Positions 12,340-22,643 of a stretch of 60,000 bases of DNA are shown here, piece by piece. Position numbers and translations under genes: made by a program. This stretch comes from Apostichopus japonicus (Eukaryota; Echinodermata; Holothuroidea; Aspidochirotida; Stichopodidae), in NCBI RefSeq assembly GCF_037975245.1, contig NC_092573.1:14716001-14776000 (forward strand), given 5' to 3'. The notes below the pieces were generated by a model, which did not search any database, had not been told where the DNA came from, and saw only the letters and a program-made list of their open reading frames with translations. How positions within the stretch are numbered: position 1 is the first letter of the stretch; the number at the start of each line of letters is the position of its first letter.

Positions 12340-12513
12340 ATTTACTTCATTCCTCGCTGAGGGAGGGCATTGACTGAAGAGGTCCGGATATAGAGAGCAC
12401 AGTGTTAAATGGTTATCAGTTCATTGTAGGCACGGTAGAATGAGAGTGCTAAGGTTGTGGGGAGACAGGTAAGCTTGTCACTCGTAAATATCCAAACCAG
12501 TAAGTTTTGGAAT
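12340..12513 (+). mobile_element. 174-bp mini-DIRS keeping both termini
   Basis: It starts at the left terminus ATTTACTTCATTCCTCGCT and within about 20 bases passes into right-repeat sequence (GGTCCGGATATAGAGAG, CACAGTGTTAAATGG, GGCACGGTAGAATG, GTGCTAAGGTTGTGGGGAG), ending TAAGTTTTGGAAT. All coding sequence and the ICR are absent. It is an internally deleted, non-autonomous derivative of family A. No flanking duplication was found. Confidence 0.7.
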
Positions 12514-12639
12514 AAACATGTGTGAACAGAATGCTCATGCAGCTGGCAGACTACAGTAGATCATGTGGGAGAACATTTATCCTAATGTGTAAAGTGAAGA
12601 TAATTGTTTTCATCCATCAATCCACTTCACCAATGTTTT

Positions 12640-12712
12640 ACACCTATTTGCTTTGATCCTCACTTACCTGTCTCCTCACAACAACTGCATACTCACTCTA
12701 CTGTGTCTACAG
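12640..12712 (+). mobile_element. DIRS left-terminus fragment
   Basis: TTTGATCCTCACTTACCTGT, CTCCTCACAAC, ACTCACTCTACTGTGTCTA match the first ~70 bases of a DIRS left repeat. It lies only 126 bases after the mini-DIRS, so it may be a separate insertion or the remains of a longer one. Confidence 0.6.
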
Positions 12713-13116
12713 AAAGCATATTTTGTGCAGAGTTGCAAAATCCAGTTGTAACAGGTAAGTACTGTACTGCAGTTGTTCATTTAAATTTTAAGGTAAGTGA
12801 CAAAAAGTGAAAAGTTTGTGGGAAAAGAGTCACTTAGAACCTGAAGCATCTACAGTACATGACAGTACTGTACATAACTGGCATTAACAAGACAACTAAA
12901 TTACTAATCCTTGTGTATTGTAGAATAAGAAAGAAAAATATACAGAATAGAGAGAATAAAGTTGAAAAGTTAAAGGTTTACAATTTTGTATAGATCTATT
13001 AAGTCCTTCTCACAGGACTTTAAAACTGATTGGTCATTGGTTTACTTGTCACAGCCTCAACAACGTGTGCACAATTCAAACAGTTGTAGCTTCCGTAGCA
13101 CTGCAGTACAGTGTTC

Positions 13117-13190
13117 CACCCATATGAGTTGTCTCCAATGGGACATTCATATGTATATGAATGTCCCATTGGAGACAACTCATATGGGTG
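13117..13190. repeat. 74-bp perfect palindrome
   Basis: Two 36-base arms are exact reverse complements around a 2-base centre (GT, 13153-13154). The left arm begins CACCCATATGAGTTGTCTCC. Perfect arms mean it is recent or maintained. A transcript would form a long hairpin, but nothing indicates that it is a microRNA precursor. Confidence 0.9.
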
Positions 13191-13268
13191 CCGCCACTAT
13201 ATTAACAAGTCAGGGTCCCACATTTCTGCACCTGCATGGGATGAAGAAATTAGTTGCCATGCTCCACC

Positions 13269-13302
13269 CAGGGAGCTGCTACTCTAGAGTAGCAGCTCCC
13301 TG
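13269..13302. repeat. 34-bp CAGGGAG micro-palindrome with direct-repeat flanks
   Basis: CAGGGAGCTGCTACTCT is followed at once by its exact reverse complement. GCTCCACC lies directly before it (13261-13268) and again at 13302-13309, sharing the last G. It looks like two terminal inverted repeats with nothing between them, inserted with an 8-base target duplication. Related hairpins occur at 14375 and 14552. Confidence 0.8.
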
Positions 13303-13983
13303 CTCCACCAAGGGACACAAATACCTACAGTACTTTATACTGTACTGTACATGTACAACAGCAATGATCTGGCAAGGACTCAAACTATCATCACCGGTAA
13401 TCGATCCTTACGGTAGAATGCATGTCTGTCACTTATAAACCACCTTACCACAATGAGCACTCTCTCTTGTGAGATCTAGAAGAAAAAATGCAATAGTTGT
13501 GTGAAGGCAGGAAAGTTTATGTCTTGTTAACATCCTGACCCGGCAGACTATTTACTCTAAGAGGCATTACTCCTTCCACTACAGTATGATACAGATAATA
13601 TATAAGGGATATCCCTAATGGGTCTGTTATCTGGCATTAATTTAATTATCCTTGACAGAATGGCAGTGTATTACATGTCCAAACAAATAACCTTCATGTT
13701 GAATGATAAGTAACCAGTGCATTAGTACACCTGTTTGATATGATATTAGTAGGTTGTGTGTCAGGTTACAATGAGGTACACCTGTATTGCTCAATCAGGA
13801 TAGAATGTGAACCTGGCCTGGTTACATGGAACAAGGTCTTCCTTTTGGAATAAATATGACACACACAGTTTGTGAATCCTTCATGGTGGTGACCTCCATA
13901 CTGAGCTGAACTTCATATAGCAATAGATTTATACAAAGGACATAAAAGAGAAAAATTTGGTGAATGAAAGCATTAATTTGCAT

Positions 13984-14067
13984 GCGAGTGGGCTGACTAT
14001 ATGTGTGAGTGGGCTGACTATATGTGCGAGTGGGCTGACTATATGTGCGAGTGGGCTGAATATATGT
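13984..14067 (+). repeat. 21-bp tandem repeat, four copies
   Basis: The unit GCGAGTGGGCTGACTATATG-T repeats four times with few changes. It creates a spurious repeated peptide on the minus strand. Confidence 0.85.
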
Positions 14068-14104
14068 ATGATACAATATATTTAAATATTGTAACTGCTT
14101 TTTA

Positions 14105-14352
14105 GGCTGAATTTGCGTCCTTCTGATGGCACAATTCTCGACCATTTAAGGGTTGATCATTAAAGGTGGGATCGCTCGTAATTTCCTCGTAAATTCTGTC
14201 CTTCACACCACCCGATTCAAAAATAATATCAATACTACCCTCTATCGGATCGTCGCTGTTGTCTCGTAATTTCTCAGCAATCCCGTATTTACGGCTAGTA
14301 AGCAATAAACGGGTTCGGTTACTTGAACGGTGGCCTTGGCGAAATTCCTGCA
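14105..14352 (-). CDS. Possible orphan coding exon, unrecognised
   Basis: From an ATG at 14352 the minus strand stays open for 82 codons with a balanced, charged composition (for example KYGIAEKLRDNSDD, DPTFNDQPLNGREL) and with CpG-containing codons, unlike the low-complexity frames nearby. I do not recognise a family. No good splice donor is evident, the frame simply ends in TAA, and no poly(A) signal was identified. Just upstream on the same strand lies the hairpin pair at 14375-14580, which could form part of a 5' leader. It may be an exon, a small gene, or part of an unknown mobile element. Confidence 0.25.
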
Positions 14353-14374
14353 TAGTTTCTTGTCTGTGGCAGTA

Positions 14375-14580
14375 CAGGGAGTTGTTATGGAACAACTCCC
14401 TGGTCAGTAGTATGCGGTATTACGCCGCGTTTTCGTGTGTGTTGTGTCATACAAAACTCAGTGCTTTGTTTTACGTTCAGAACTTTTCACAACTAATGGG
14501 CTGTACAGTATAGGTTACGGTCGAGCTTTGCATCAGGCGTAATAGTTTGACCAGGGAGCTGCTACTCTAGCAGTTCCCTG
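14375..14580. mobile_element. Foldback MITE candidate with hairpin ends
   Basis: Hairpins of the CAGGGAG family lie at both ends: 14375-14402 (12-base arms, ATGG loop) and 14552-14580 (13-base arms with one mismatch, CTC loop). The interior also has inverted similarity, with GGTCAGTAG...TATTACGCC near the left end facing GGCGTAATAGTTTGACC near the right end. The left hairpin alone is bracketed by GGCAGTA / GTCAGTA, so an alternative reading is two independent micro-palindromes. Confidence 0.5.
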
Positions 14581-17162
14581 CTTTTACTCTTTTAGGCCTA
14601 CATGGTGAGCAGTCGAAGTCAAGAAACAGCTCAAGAAACAAATAATTATGAACTTTATGTCTGATTCACGCTGACTGGTGTCACAAAAAGACAAACGCGA
14701 ATGAGTGAAAAAATTGACTGAAGTGATTACAAACTATTGGGTATCAAACGTAAAGTTAAGTCCGTCATGTGTGAACAGTTGGTATTTCAGCCAATTTAGG
14801 TATTAATTATACATAGACTGAGTCACAGCTTACATTGTATTTTATATATAAATTTTAGTTATATATCAGGAGGGAAAGACAAAGCATTTTATGTCATATA
14901 CAGATAAATATATATATTTAATTATTTTTGGACTCCTGGCAACGGGCCCTTTAGGCGATCACAGAGCACTTGCCCTAGCTGCAGCCCGTCCTCCTAACCG
15001 GTGCACGTAAACCCTGTCCTTGCACCCCTTTGACCCGAATTAAAAAATAACGAAACTTGAACGGAAAAGGGAAGGAAAATACGTTGCCATAAGGGGCGGC
15101 TCCACCCTCTTTAGAAAGGATTGGCAAAAAGGGAATAAGTACATGAACAATAAACTAATAGTTATTTCCATTGAAAAGTGTATCGCTGAGCATCGGCCGT
15201 CAAAGCAAAAAACTTTTTTTTCTAAATCACGTCAGTGTATTGCTTTCCAGCGTACTGTACTCCCAGAATTGACTATCCTGTTTCTTGTTCCGAACGGCTC
15301 CCAACGAAATGCCAAAAAGTCGGCAACGGGGTTGGGGTGGGTTACCCAGCTCCACCATGGGGCACCTCATCACGACTGACTCGAATTACAACTCGAAACT
15401 TTAACTGAAATTGGATTGAATTTAAAAAAATATATACTAGATGTCTGCATGGATCATACTTATCTATACTATTGTGTGACCATATAGGCGTACGGGCTCT
15501 GTATAGTAAACCAGGAGAGACTGGGGGGAAGCTTTTTTTCTTGCCACAGAAAATTAAATATTGCCCGGAAGTTCCTAGCACGATTAATTCATTTCAAACT
15601 TCGACGGCAATGAAGGACAAAGAGAACCATATAGGCCTATGCCTGACTATAAGATCATTGAACCATCACAAACAACTCCGAATAATCTTCCATTTGCCGA
15701 TTCATTACACTGGGAATAAGGGGTGGGGGGTGGGGCTTTCCATTTGATCCGCAAGTATATTGAACGGTCACCACAACAAGGGTGTATAGCTTGGGACTAG
15801 CACGGGGAGACTTGTCAACCTTGTGAACTTTTTTGGTGGTGAGATGTGGGGGGGGGGGGAGTCGGCAAACTAAAACATACAGGGTAAACAGAGGGGAGGA
15901 AAGAGGTCAAGAAAGAAAGCGTGAAAGACAGATGAAGGGATGGAGGAAGAAAGTAAAGAAAATGTGGAGATGGAGGCTAGGGGTAGAGATAGATATGATA
16001 TAAAAGTACAGAGAGAAAAAAACCAAGAGCAGAAAAATGGAGATCACTGGGATACTGTCAAATACACAAGAAGAATTTACAATCTAAATACTGGAATTAA
16101 ATAATGCACAACATAAATACAGCTTTATGACATCAACAAATCAAAGGGGAAGGATATAATGTTTCAAGGATGCTGGAAAATAAGACACAACAGAAGATGA
16201 TTATGGTTTCTGATCTATTAGGCTTCTTCTCTCTACTGCTACCAGGATGTAAGAGACCACAGGGACTTGCACAACTCTTAAAGTTGTGATGACCTCTGAC
16301 CCTTACTATGCCTAACTGTTATCTTGCCTGGAAATAAATACACCAGTGCATGAGAGGAGGTGAGAGACAGGACTGATTGATCGTGTCGATAGGGGTACAT
16401 GTGATTCAAGAAGATAGATGTAAAGATTAGCATCGTTTGGACACTTCAAATGGGACCCCCTCCCCACCCCCCCCACCCCCTTCCCCACGTTCAAATCATA
16501 TCCCCTCCTGGCAACGGAAATGAACACCAGTATAAATAAACCGATACAGATATTTATACACGCTGTGCGTGTAGGCCTATATACAATAATATAAAGCTGG
16601 CCATTCTCTGATTGTTACTCCTTGATTGAATTTCCCCAACCTTGCCCACCTTGACTTAGAGGGTGGCCAAGCTCCTGATTCACAGTCATAGCTACTATCG
16701 AACAAAATGGCCGAAAGCAATTTATCTCAATCTGGTGATGCAGATGTATCATTAGCTGCTACTCCAACGTTTGTGAATGTCGCACAACCTGTCAACAAAA
16801 GTCTGGGAAAAGTGCTTGCCCCTGCCATATGTATGATCTCTTTTGTTCAGGATCATGTAAATGTGGCAATGTGTATTCGTATAGTCTGAGGTTTTTCTCC
16901 CATGCTGCTCCATATCTAATCCTACTGGTGACATTGGACAGAACATTGGCAGATGGCTTCTTGAGAGGTGTTGAAGTGACTGGATCAGGAGTATCTGTAG
17001 AGATTACATAAAACAAGAGTTACTAGATTGCAAGTATCCTGCTATAGCTTCTATGGCTGTGACTAAAAATATACCTTTTGTTTAGAACTTATCACACTTA
17101 TGCAGCACTGGAAACTGATATTTCAATTTAAATGGTGTCATTGAGTTTAGAGGACATTGACA
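14581..17162. other. Gene-free stretch
   Basis: No supported gene. 16707-16889 opens with a reasonable start context (ACAAAATGGCC) and a plausible 45-residue translation but has no donor site or family match. It may be a processed fragment. There are G/C runs near 15849 and 16460. Confidence 0.4.
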
Positions 17163-17316
17163 TTACAAGTATGTTGGTGAAACCAAGACCACCCTCAAGA
17201 AGCAGTTCTAGTCACAAGTCAATACCATGAAAATGGAGACTCCAGTAGGGGAACACTTTCAGCTGCCCAATCATACCATTAAAGACATGTCCCAACAGGT
17301 AACTGAATTCGTAGAC
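17163..17316 (+). pseudogene. Penelope-like GIY-YIG endonuclease relic, left part
   Basis: The frame reads KYVGETKTTLKK, a TAG stop (17209-17211), then MKMETPVGEHFQLPNHTIKD to VTEFVD. The order Y-V-G-E-T, a basic stretch, then V-G-x-H-F-x-L-P-x-H-T matches the C-terminal GIY-YIG endonuclease of Penelope-like retroelements, which nicks DNA for target-primed integration. The first half of the GIY motif and the reverse transcriptase are not visible. The frame is cut at 17316 by an inserted element and resumes at 18640. Confidence 0.6.
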
Positions 17317-18634
17317 CAGGGGCGTATCCAGGGGGGCGCGGGGGCGCCCTCCCTATTGGCCGTCACCAAAAAAAAAAAGTATAGCAAAAAAAAAATTGAT
17401 GACGACCTTTATGTGAGATGTCGGTGATCGCTCAACGCCCCCCCCCCCCTCCCGTATGCTTTATTTTTTGTTTGCCAAAAAAAGGTTCTGGCGAAGTTCG
17501 GCGGCATAATAGTTTTAGAAACATAGATGGTAATTGTGTTTGTATTATCACTATAAACACTAAATGACATGCCAGCCATACTAAATTGTGCATTTTGTGT
17601 CCATATTTACTGGAAATGTTGCTTATTATTAAGGTCGAAAAATGGATCACATATGGCCATGGGCGGCGATCCTGGGTGGAGGGGGGATATATCCCCCCAT
17701 GAAAATGGGTGGAGGGGATGTAATGCACCATATCCCCCCCCCCACCAAATGCCAGGGATAAGAATATTTTCATGCCTACATTTATGCATCTTCGTTAATG
17801 TACGGCTCTTTTTTAGCTTCATTTCTCGCCTACCATAAACGCAGTGCGATCTTTTCAAATAAAGCGTCTTTATAAAGCAAAAATAGTTGACTGTAGGCTT
17901 CATTGGCCCTATAACAACAAAATGTATTATTGCGCCCACGGTATTGATATAGTACATATATGCACCCTCATTGTATTCATATAGGCCCTATAGTAGGCCT
18001 ACACACGTACATGTTCCCTCGAACAGCTGAGAATCTCATGTAACCAGGGTAATGCTTAATACACGTTTCACCTAGATGCCCTAGCAATCGGTACCTAGGA
18101 ATGTAACTATGTGTAATTGTGTATTGCATGTGTATAGGCCTATAATAGCCTGCATGAGGCCATTTTCTTCATCGAATAATATAAAAGAGCTCTCGATCAT
18201 TCTCACGTTGCGCCTGAAACAAGATTGACAGGGGCAATTTTCCCAAAATAACACCCGAAATTAAAAAAAAAAGTATTTTGGATCCTGATTATGAGATATT
18301 TCGGACATGACATCCCTATTTTAAAGTTGGGTATATGCCGCTTGGAAACCTCGGGAAGTGCCGTTTCCGGCCATCTAGAGGGTTTGTTAATCCCAAAATT
18401 TTCTTGTACGCTTCGCGCCAACTCATGGTGGCGCTACGCTTAGATAGTCAACAAGGTCATATCCCCCCCCCACTCGGAAGTACGGATCGCCACCCATGCA
18501 TATGACACCATTTTGCATTTCAGCCCTTCTTTGAAAGCAAAAATTGTACACACCTCCCCTTAGACCCATCCCCCAGGACGGCGATCATTCATGCCTGCCG
18601 CCCCCCCTATTGGAAAATCCTGGATACGCCCCTG
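17317..18634. mobile_element. 1318-bp terminal-inverted-repeat element, non-autonomous
   Basis: Both ends carry CAGGGGCGTATCCAGG as inverted repeats, and TAGAC occurs on each side (17312-17316 and 18635-18639), an apparent 5-base target duplication. Near the ends are G/C runs and a CCTATTGG word. No transposase frame is present. CAGGGGCG-type ends occur in hAT-like and related families, but hAT elements normally make 8-base duplications, so I leave the superfamily open. It splits a Penelope-like relic and is itself split by 17658-18498. Confidence 0.75.
17658..18498. mobile_element. 841-bp hAT-like non-autonomous element, nested
   Basis: The ends read CATGGGCGGCGATCC (left, after one C) and CATGGGTGGCGATCCG (right, reverse complement). 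CATATGGC (17650-17657) and CATATGAC (18499-18506) flank it, an imperfect 8-base duplication that suits a hAT-type insertion. Subterminal G/C runs and a GGCGCGAAGCGTACAAGAAA segment (minus strand, near 18415) are typical repeat sequence. No transposase is encoded. Confidence 0.65.
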
Positions 18635-18639
18635 TAGAC

Positions 18640-18760
18640 TAACCATCTCAGACATAGTACACCACAGCAGAGATAGAGAGAGCGGACGGAATGCCCTAGC
18701 ACCATTCAACTGAATGGGCTCAATTTACAGGAAGGACATGACTAACTTTATCCTGCTCCA
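18640..18760 (+). pseudogene. Penelope-like endonuclease relic, right part
   Basis: Directly after the TAGAC duplication the relic resumes. One frame ends ...TIQLNGLNLQEGHD, resembling the L-x-x-x-x-P-x-G-L-N-x-x end of Penelope-like endonucleases. Stops and frame changes show long decay. Confidence 0.45.
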
Positions 18761-19734
18761 TCTCTGTATTCTGCTATAGTTTATTCGCCCTCTCTCCTTA
18801 CTTAATCCTCGCTTTGTACTCCACAGTTTATCTAAATACCTCTGCTTTCACTGACTCCTTTTGTTCAATACACCATTAACTTCTTTCTTTGTGTTCACGA
18901 TGTCCTCTCTGTTCCAGGCTCTATTGTGTCTCTTGAATTTACTGTTACTAGTCAGTTTGCCTCTAAAGAAGATCCTGATAATATCAGGCCCACTTACTTT
19001 CATAAATTTTCATACACATGTATGCTTTTTAGTGGATGAGCAATATGCTACCATTTTTTTCTTTTCTTTTGGAATTTAATGAGAATGAAATTGTATTATT
19101 TTTCTGATCACATCAGATCAGATAAGATTAGCACTGCTCTTCCAGTCTGTAACTCATGCAAGGATAAACATATAAATTTACCTTCTCCTTTCTGAGTGTC
19201 AACTGATCTTTCTGTGGTGACAGCTGCTGAGAATGCCTCTGTTTGACTTTCAGCATCTTTCCGGAAAAGATGCATTTGAAACCTATACAATGAAACCAAA
19301 AAAATTGTCCGTAAATCATATAACTGAAATAGTACTTTTACTGTACACCCCAAGCTTAATTGTATGCATAATGAATCTGGTAATGACCAAATCATTACAA
19401 ACATACATGTTTTTATCATACCTACCCAAGAAAAAATATGAAGGAGAAAAGTAACAAACAAACACTTAGGCATATTTCAATAATAACATATTGTTAACCC
19501 ACATTGATTTAAACCCAGATAAGCATGAGATATTCTTTCATACTCTTCTTCAACATATCCATAAACCGCGGTACCTTTCAAGAATTGTAAGGATAATTTT
19601 GTGTTGTCCAACTGCTTGCCCAACAACTTGAGCTCACATGTCAATGTAAAATTTACTATGTAAACTTCATGTCTTAGTGAACTGATTGGTTTCATATCGC
19701 TAAAAGATGTCCAGTCTTTTGATCAGAGTTTGAT
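18761..19734. other. Gene-free stretch
   Basis: AT-rich. Short frames on both strands between 18861 and 19700 have no coding support. 19640-19700 resembles the sequence just right of the next element (26500-26553). Confidence 0.45.
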
Positions 19735-20020
19735 ATTTACTTCGTTCCCCACTTACCTGTCTCCCCACAACCTATGCACCGCATTCTACCGTGTCTAGAA
19801 TGCCCTGGTAATCTTTTAACACTGTACACCCTCACTGGCCCAAATGGCCTTCCTTCATTTTTCTACCCACAAAGTGTCTCAATGTGTTTTTCGGAGTTAG
19901 AAAAATTTTCGCGAAATTCGCCCGGATTACCTTGGATTTATACTCTAGAAGTTTCCTATCAGGACTTCTGCACTTCCAAGGATCTTTTCCAGCCTGATAA
20001 GTATCCTTTTCTTGTAGGGA
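19735..20020 (+). repeat. DIRS left inverted terminal repeat (family B)
   Basis: It starts ATTTACTTCGTTCCCCACTT. It is almost identical (one difference seen) to the solo repeat at 42501-42781 and, reversed, to most of 29284-29505. The terminal ~32 bases are complemented by 25828-25859 in the ICR. Confidence 0.88.
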
Positions 20021-20132
20021 AGGGTGTTTTTGGGGGCTGTTTTTAGTGTACACTCTCGCCCATGCGTTCGTTTTTTCTTACGTAACGTTTTTAGAGTAAC
20101 AGGTAGTAGCTCTGCGAGACTACTTCGTTCGT

Positions 20133-20460
20133 TGCCTATACCGCCTTGTTTACGCGGATAGGCATATATTTTCGTATGTACATGTTTCAGCTTTTCTTAC
20201 TTTAAAAGATAATATGTTTTGCTTGTTTCATGTACGTTCGTTACTTCTTACGCTTTTGTGTGGGTTTTCCCCTTGTAGCGTAATTTGTAGCGTTGCCTAT
20301 ACCGCCTTGTTTACGCGGATAGGCATGTTTTTCCGTATGTACATGTGTTTCAGCTTTTCTTACTTAGCATAAGATGTTTTGCTTTCATGTACTTCGTTAA
20401 TTTTTACGCTTTCAGTGTGGGTTTTCCCTTTTCTAGCGTACTGTAGTTGTAGCCACGTTC
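20133..20460 (+). repeat. 161-bp tandem duplication in the DIRS leader
   Basis: GTTGCCTATACCGCCTTGTT starts at 20133 and again at 20292-20293, and the following ~150 bases correspond (TACGCGGATAGGCAT, GTATGTACATG, CAGCTTTTCTTACTT, GTGTGGGTTTTCCC). The second copy has small deletions. This is noncoding leader sequence. Confidence 0.8.
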
Positions 20461-20589
20461 CGATATCTCCTAACTAGTCGAGATAGTCGGCTCGTTTCGT
20501 TGTTTTTCATGTTAAGACGGGAGTATCCTTGATTTCATATATTGTTGTATATTTTCATGTTTCCTCCAGTTGTTGCTACGTGCGCTCCC

Positions 20590-21085
20590 TGAGTCTCATG
20601 ACTTGGGGTGTACCTCGTAGCCTTGTTCCCCCCTCCGCTGGTTCGCGGTTAGGGGGTTCTCTCCCTTATATACATGTTTCGTCCTTTTACAAGTTTTCGA
20701 TGCATATATGTTTAGTTACGTTGCTTCCATATGTCGGAAGTGTTTCTCCTTGTAACGTATCTTGTATTTCCGCGAACTCCTATCCAATACTAGGCGGTTC
20801 GATTACGTTGTTGTTGTTCTTGTTTGAACCTTCATATATTTGTACATATTTTCATGTTCTCCGTGGGTTTCGCTACTCGTGCACCTCCTAAGTGTCGGGA
20901 GTTTTCACTTGGGGCGTATCTCGTAGCCTTGTTCCTCCCTTCCCGCTCTGTACGCGGATAGAGGGGTTCTCTCCCTTGTATACATGCTTCGTCCTTTTCC
21001 TTCATGTATTCTAGTTACGTGTTCGCTTCTAAGTGTGGGAAGTTTTTCACTATTGTAGCGTACCTTGTAAGCCGCGAGCCTCTAG
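20590..21085 (+). repeat. ~300-bp tandem repeat in the DIRS leader
   Basis: Two diverged units share ACTTGGGG, TCGTAGCCTTGTTCC, GGGGTTCTCTCCCTT, ATACATG and TTCGTCCTTTT in order (about 20595-20770 and 20905-21080). With the 161-bp duplication, they build a repeat-rich leader of more than 1 kb before the gag-like region. Confidence 0.65.
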
Positions 21086-21276
21086 CGGGGCGCGTTGTTT
21101 TTGTCACGTAACTTTACTCTCTGTTAGCATACTCCCACCCTACTTCATCCTTATAGTCGTTCCGTTTGATACGTTAGACTATTTGCCATTAGTCTCTCCT
21201 TAACGTGGGTTTCTCAGACATGTCTCGAAGCCACCTTAAATGTGTGAACTGTTCCGAGACCTCTGTCTAGTCTGTT

Positions 21277-22400
21277 TTGTTTTCACACCAGACAGTGGCC
21301 GCACATCGACACCTGGCTAGCAGGCCGGGACAGGTTAGATCTATCACCGAACCCACAGTTCCCCTGGAGGGAATCGGAGGAGAGACAGGAGATGAAGAGG
21401 AAGTGAGAGAGTTGGTGGGAGTTGAGATGGAGAGAGGCCAGGAGAGGGCCGGAGAAGAGAGAGAGAGAGATGGAGATTTGCCACCCAAGGTGCCGGCGTT
21501 GTCCGGATGTACCACCAAGGGCTAGGGCAAGGGCAAGGCTCAAGGCCAACCAAAAGCCCATGTGAGAGAGAGAGAGATGCAGATTTTGCCACCCAAGGTG
21601 CCGGCGTTGTCCGGATGTATCACCAAGGGCTAGGGCAAGGCTCAAGGCCAACCAAAAGCCCATGACAAAGACGGCCAGAGCGGACAGTCCGTCCGGGTCG
21701 CAGAGAGCGGCACCCGTTGTGGTGCGCGCAAAGAGAGGGGCTCCGGAGAGCCAGGGTCCGGCGAGACCTCAGAAGGAGCCCGGAACAGACGTTCCCCTCC
21801 GACCCAAGGAAGGCTAGGCTCAAGGCCAATAAAAGCCCTTTAGAAGTTCCGACCGGAACGGACGGAATGTCCGGGTCGAGGAGAGTGGTACCCGGCGTGG
21901 TACGCACACAGAGATAGGCTCCGGGAGCCCGAGTCCGGCGAGAGAGGCCGGAGGAGAGAGAGAGAGGAGAAAGAGATATTGCCCCCCAAGGTCCCGGCAC
22001 CGTCCGGAGACTATGACCAAGGGGGAAGGCAAGGGCAAGGCTCAAGGCCAATAAATAGCCCATTTGAAATTCCGACCAGAATGGACAGAATGTCCAGGTC
22101 GAGAGGAGTGGTACCCGGAGATGGGCTCCGGGGGCCCGGGTCCGACGAGACCACGGGTCCAGCGAGACCTCACAGGGAGTGCGGAACCGAGGTTCCACTC
22201 CGGATCCCAGGAGTCGGTCCCGGAGCCGGGAACCGATGAGTTCAACAACTGCTGGGCCCCCAGAACGGGGTAGTAAGGGCAAACGCCCAATCCGAAAGGA
22301 AAACCAGCTGGAGCGAGGTCCCCACGGCAAACGGAGATATACTTATCCCCAGCCTCAAAGTTAATCCCGTCTCCAAGAGGGGGAAGAGTCTCTTTCATCA
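21277..22400 (+). pseudogene. DIRS gag-like region, broken
   Basis: GC-rich, purine-rich sequence with open frames rich in Glu, Arg, Gly and Pro (for example PLEGIGGETGDEEEVRELVG). A unit containing CAAGGCTCAAGGCCAA recurs near 21535, 21632, 21815 and 22040. The first two are a tandem duplication of about 100 bases. Stops interrupt every frame. Position between the leader and the RNase H remnant suggests the capsid-like first protein of the element. No zinc knuckle or other motif confirms it. The long minus-strand frames here are shadows of the biased composition. Confidence 0.5.
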
Positions 22401-22643
22401 GGGGAGTGTTGCCCCCCGGAACTAGCAGCTTGAGCTGCGACGACAGGTTCGAATCGCGGAAAGACACTGCAATCGCTACACCATTTATCATTACACATCC
22501 CGAATGTGTGTTTAATGAGTACCAGCAGAAACCAGGACATGACCTAGATTTCCTGTGCATTCATGGGTCATATTCTCCTCGCTAATTATATTTCTCTCTC
22601 GTTATAATTCATCGCCATATGTCTAGGTTTGAAACCTTGCTTA

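Larger units (their letters stand above)
13005..13410 (-). repeat. tRNA-derived SINE, minus strand, carrying palindromes
   Basis: Read on the minus strand, a promoter-like block (GTTTGAGTCCTTGCCAGATC, about 13365-13385) resembles the B-box region of the SINE at 23905-24115 (GGTTTGAGTCCTGGCCGGAT). The 3' part (CTGTTTGAATTGTGCAC, AAAGTCCTGTGAG) matches the copy at 39560-39800. Two perfect palindromes (13117-13190 and 13269-13302) sit inside it and are absent from the other copies, so they are probably later insertions or rearrangements. Confidence 0.5.

Noticed and set aside
21620-22330. 236-codon open frame, minus strand
   Set aside because: It is the antisense of the repetitive gag-like region. 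The Leu/Ser/Pro-rich translation repeats with the DNA units and has no domain.
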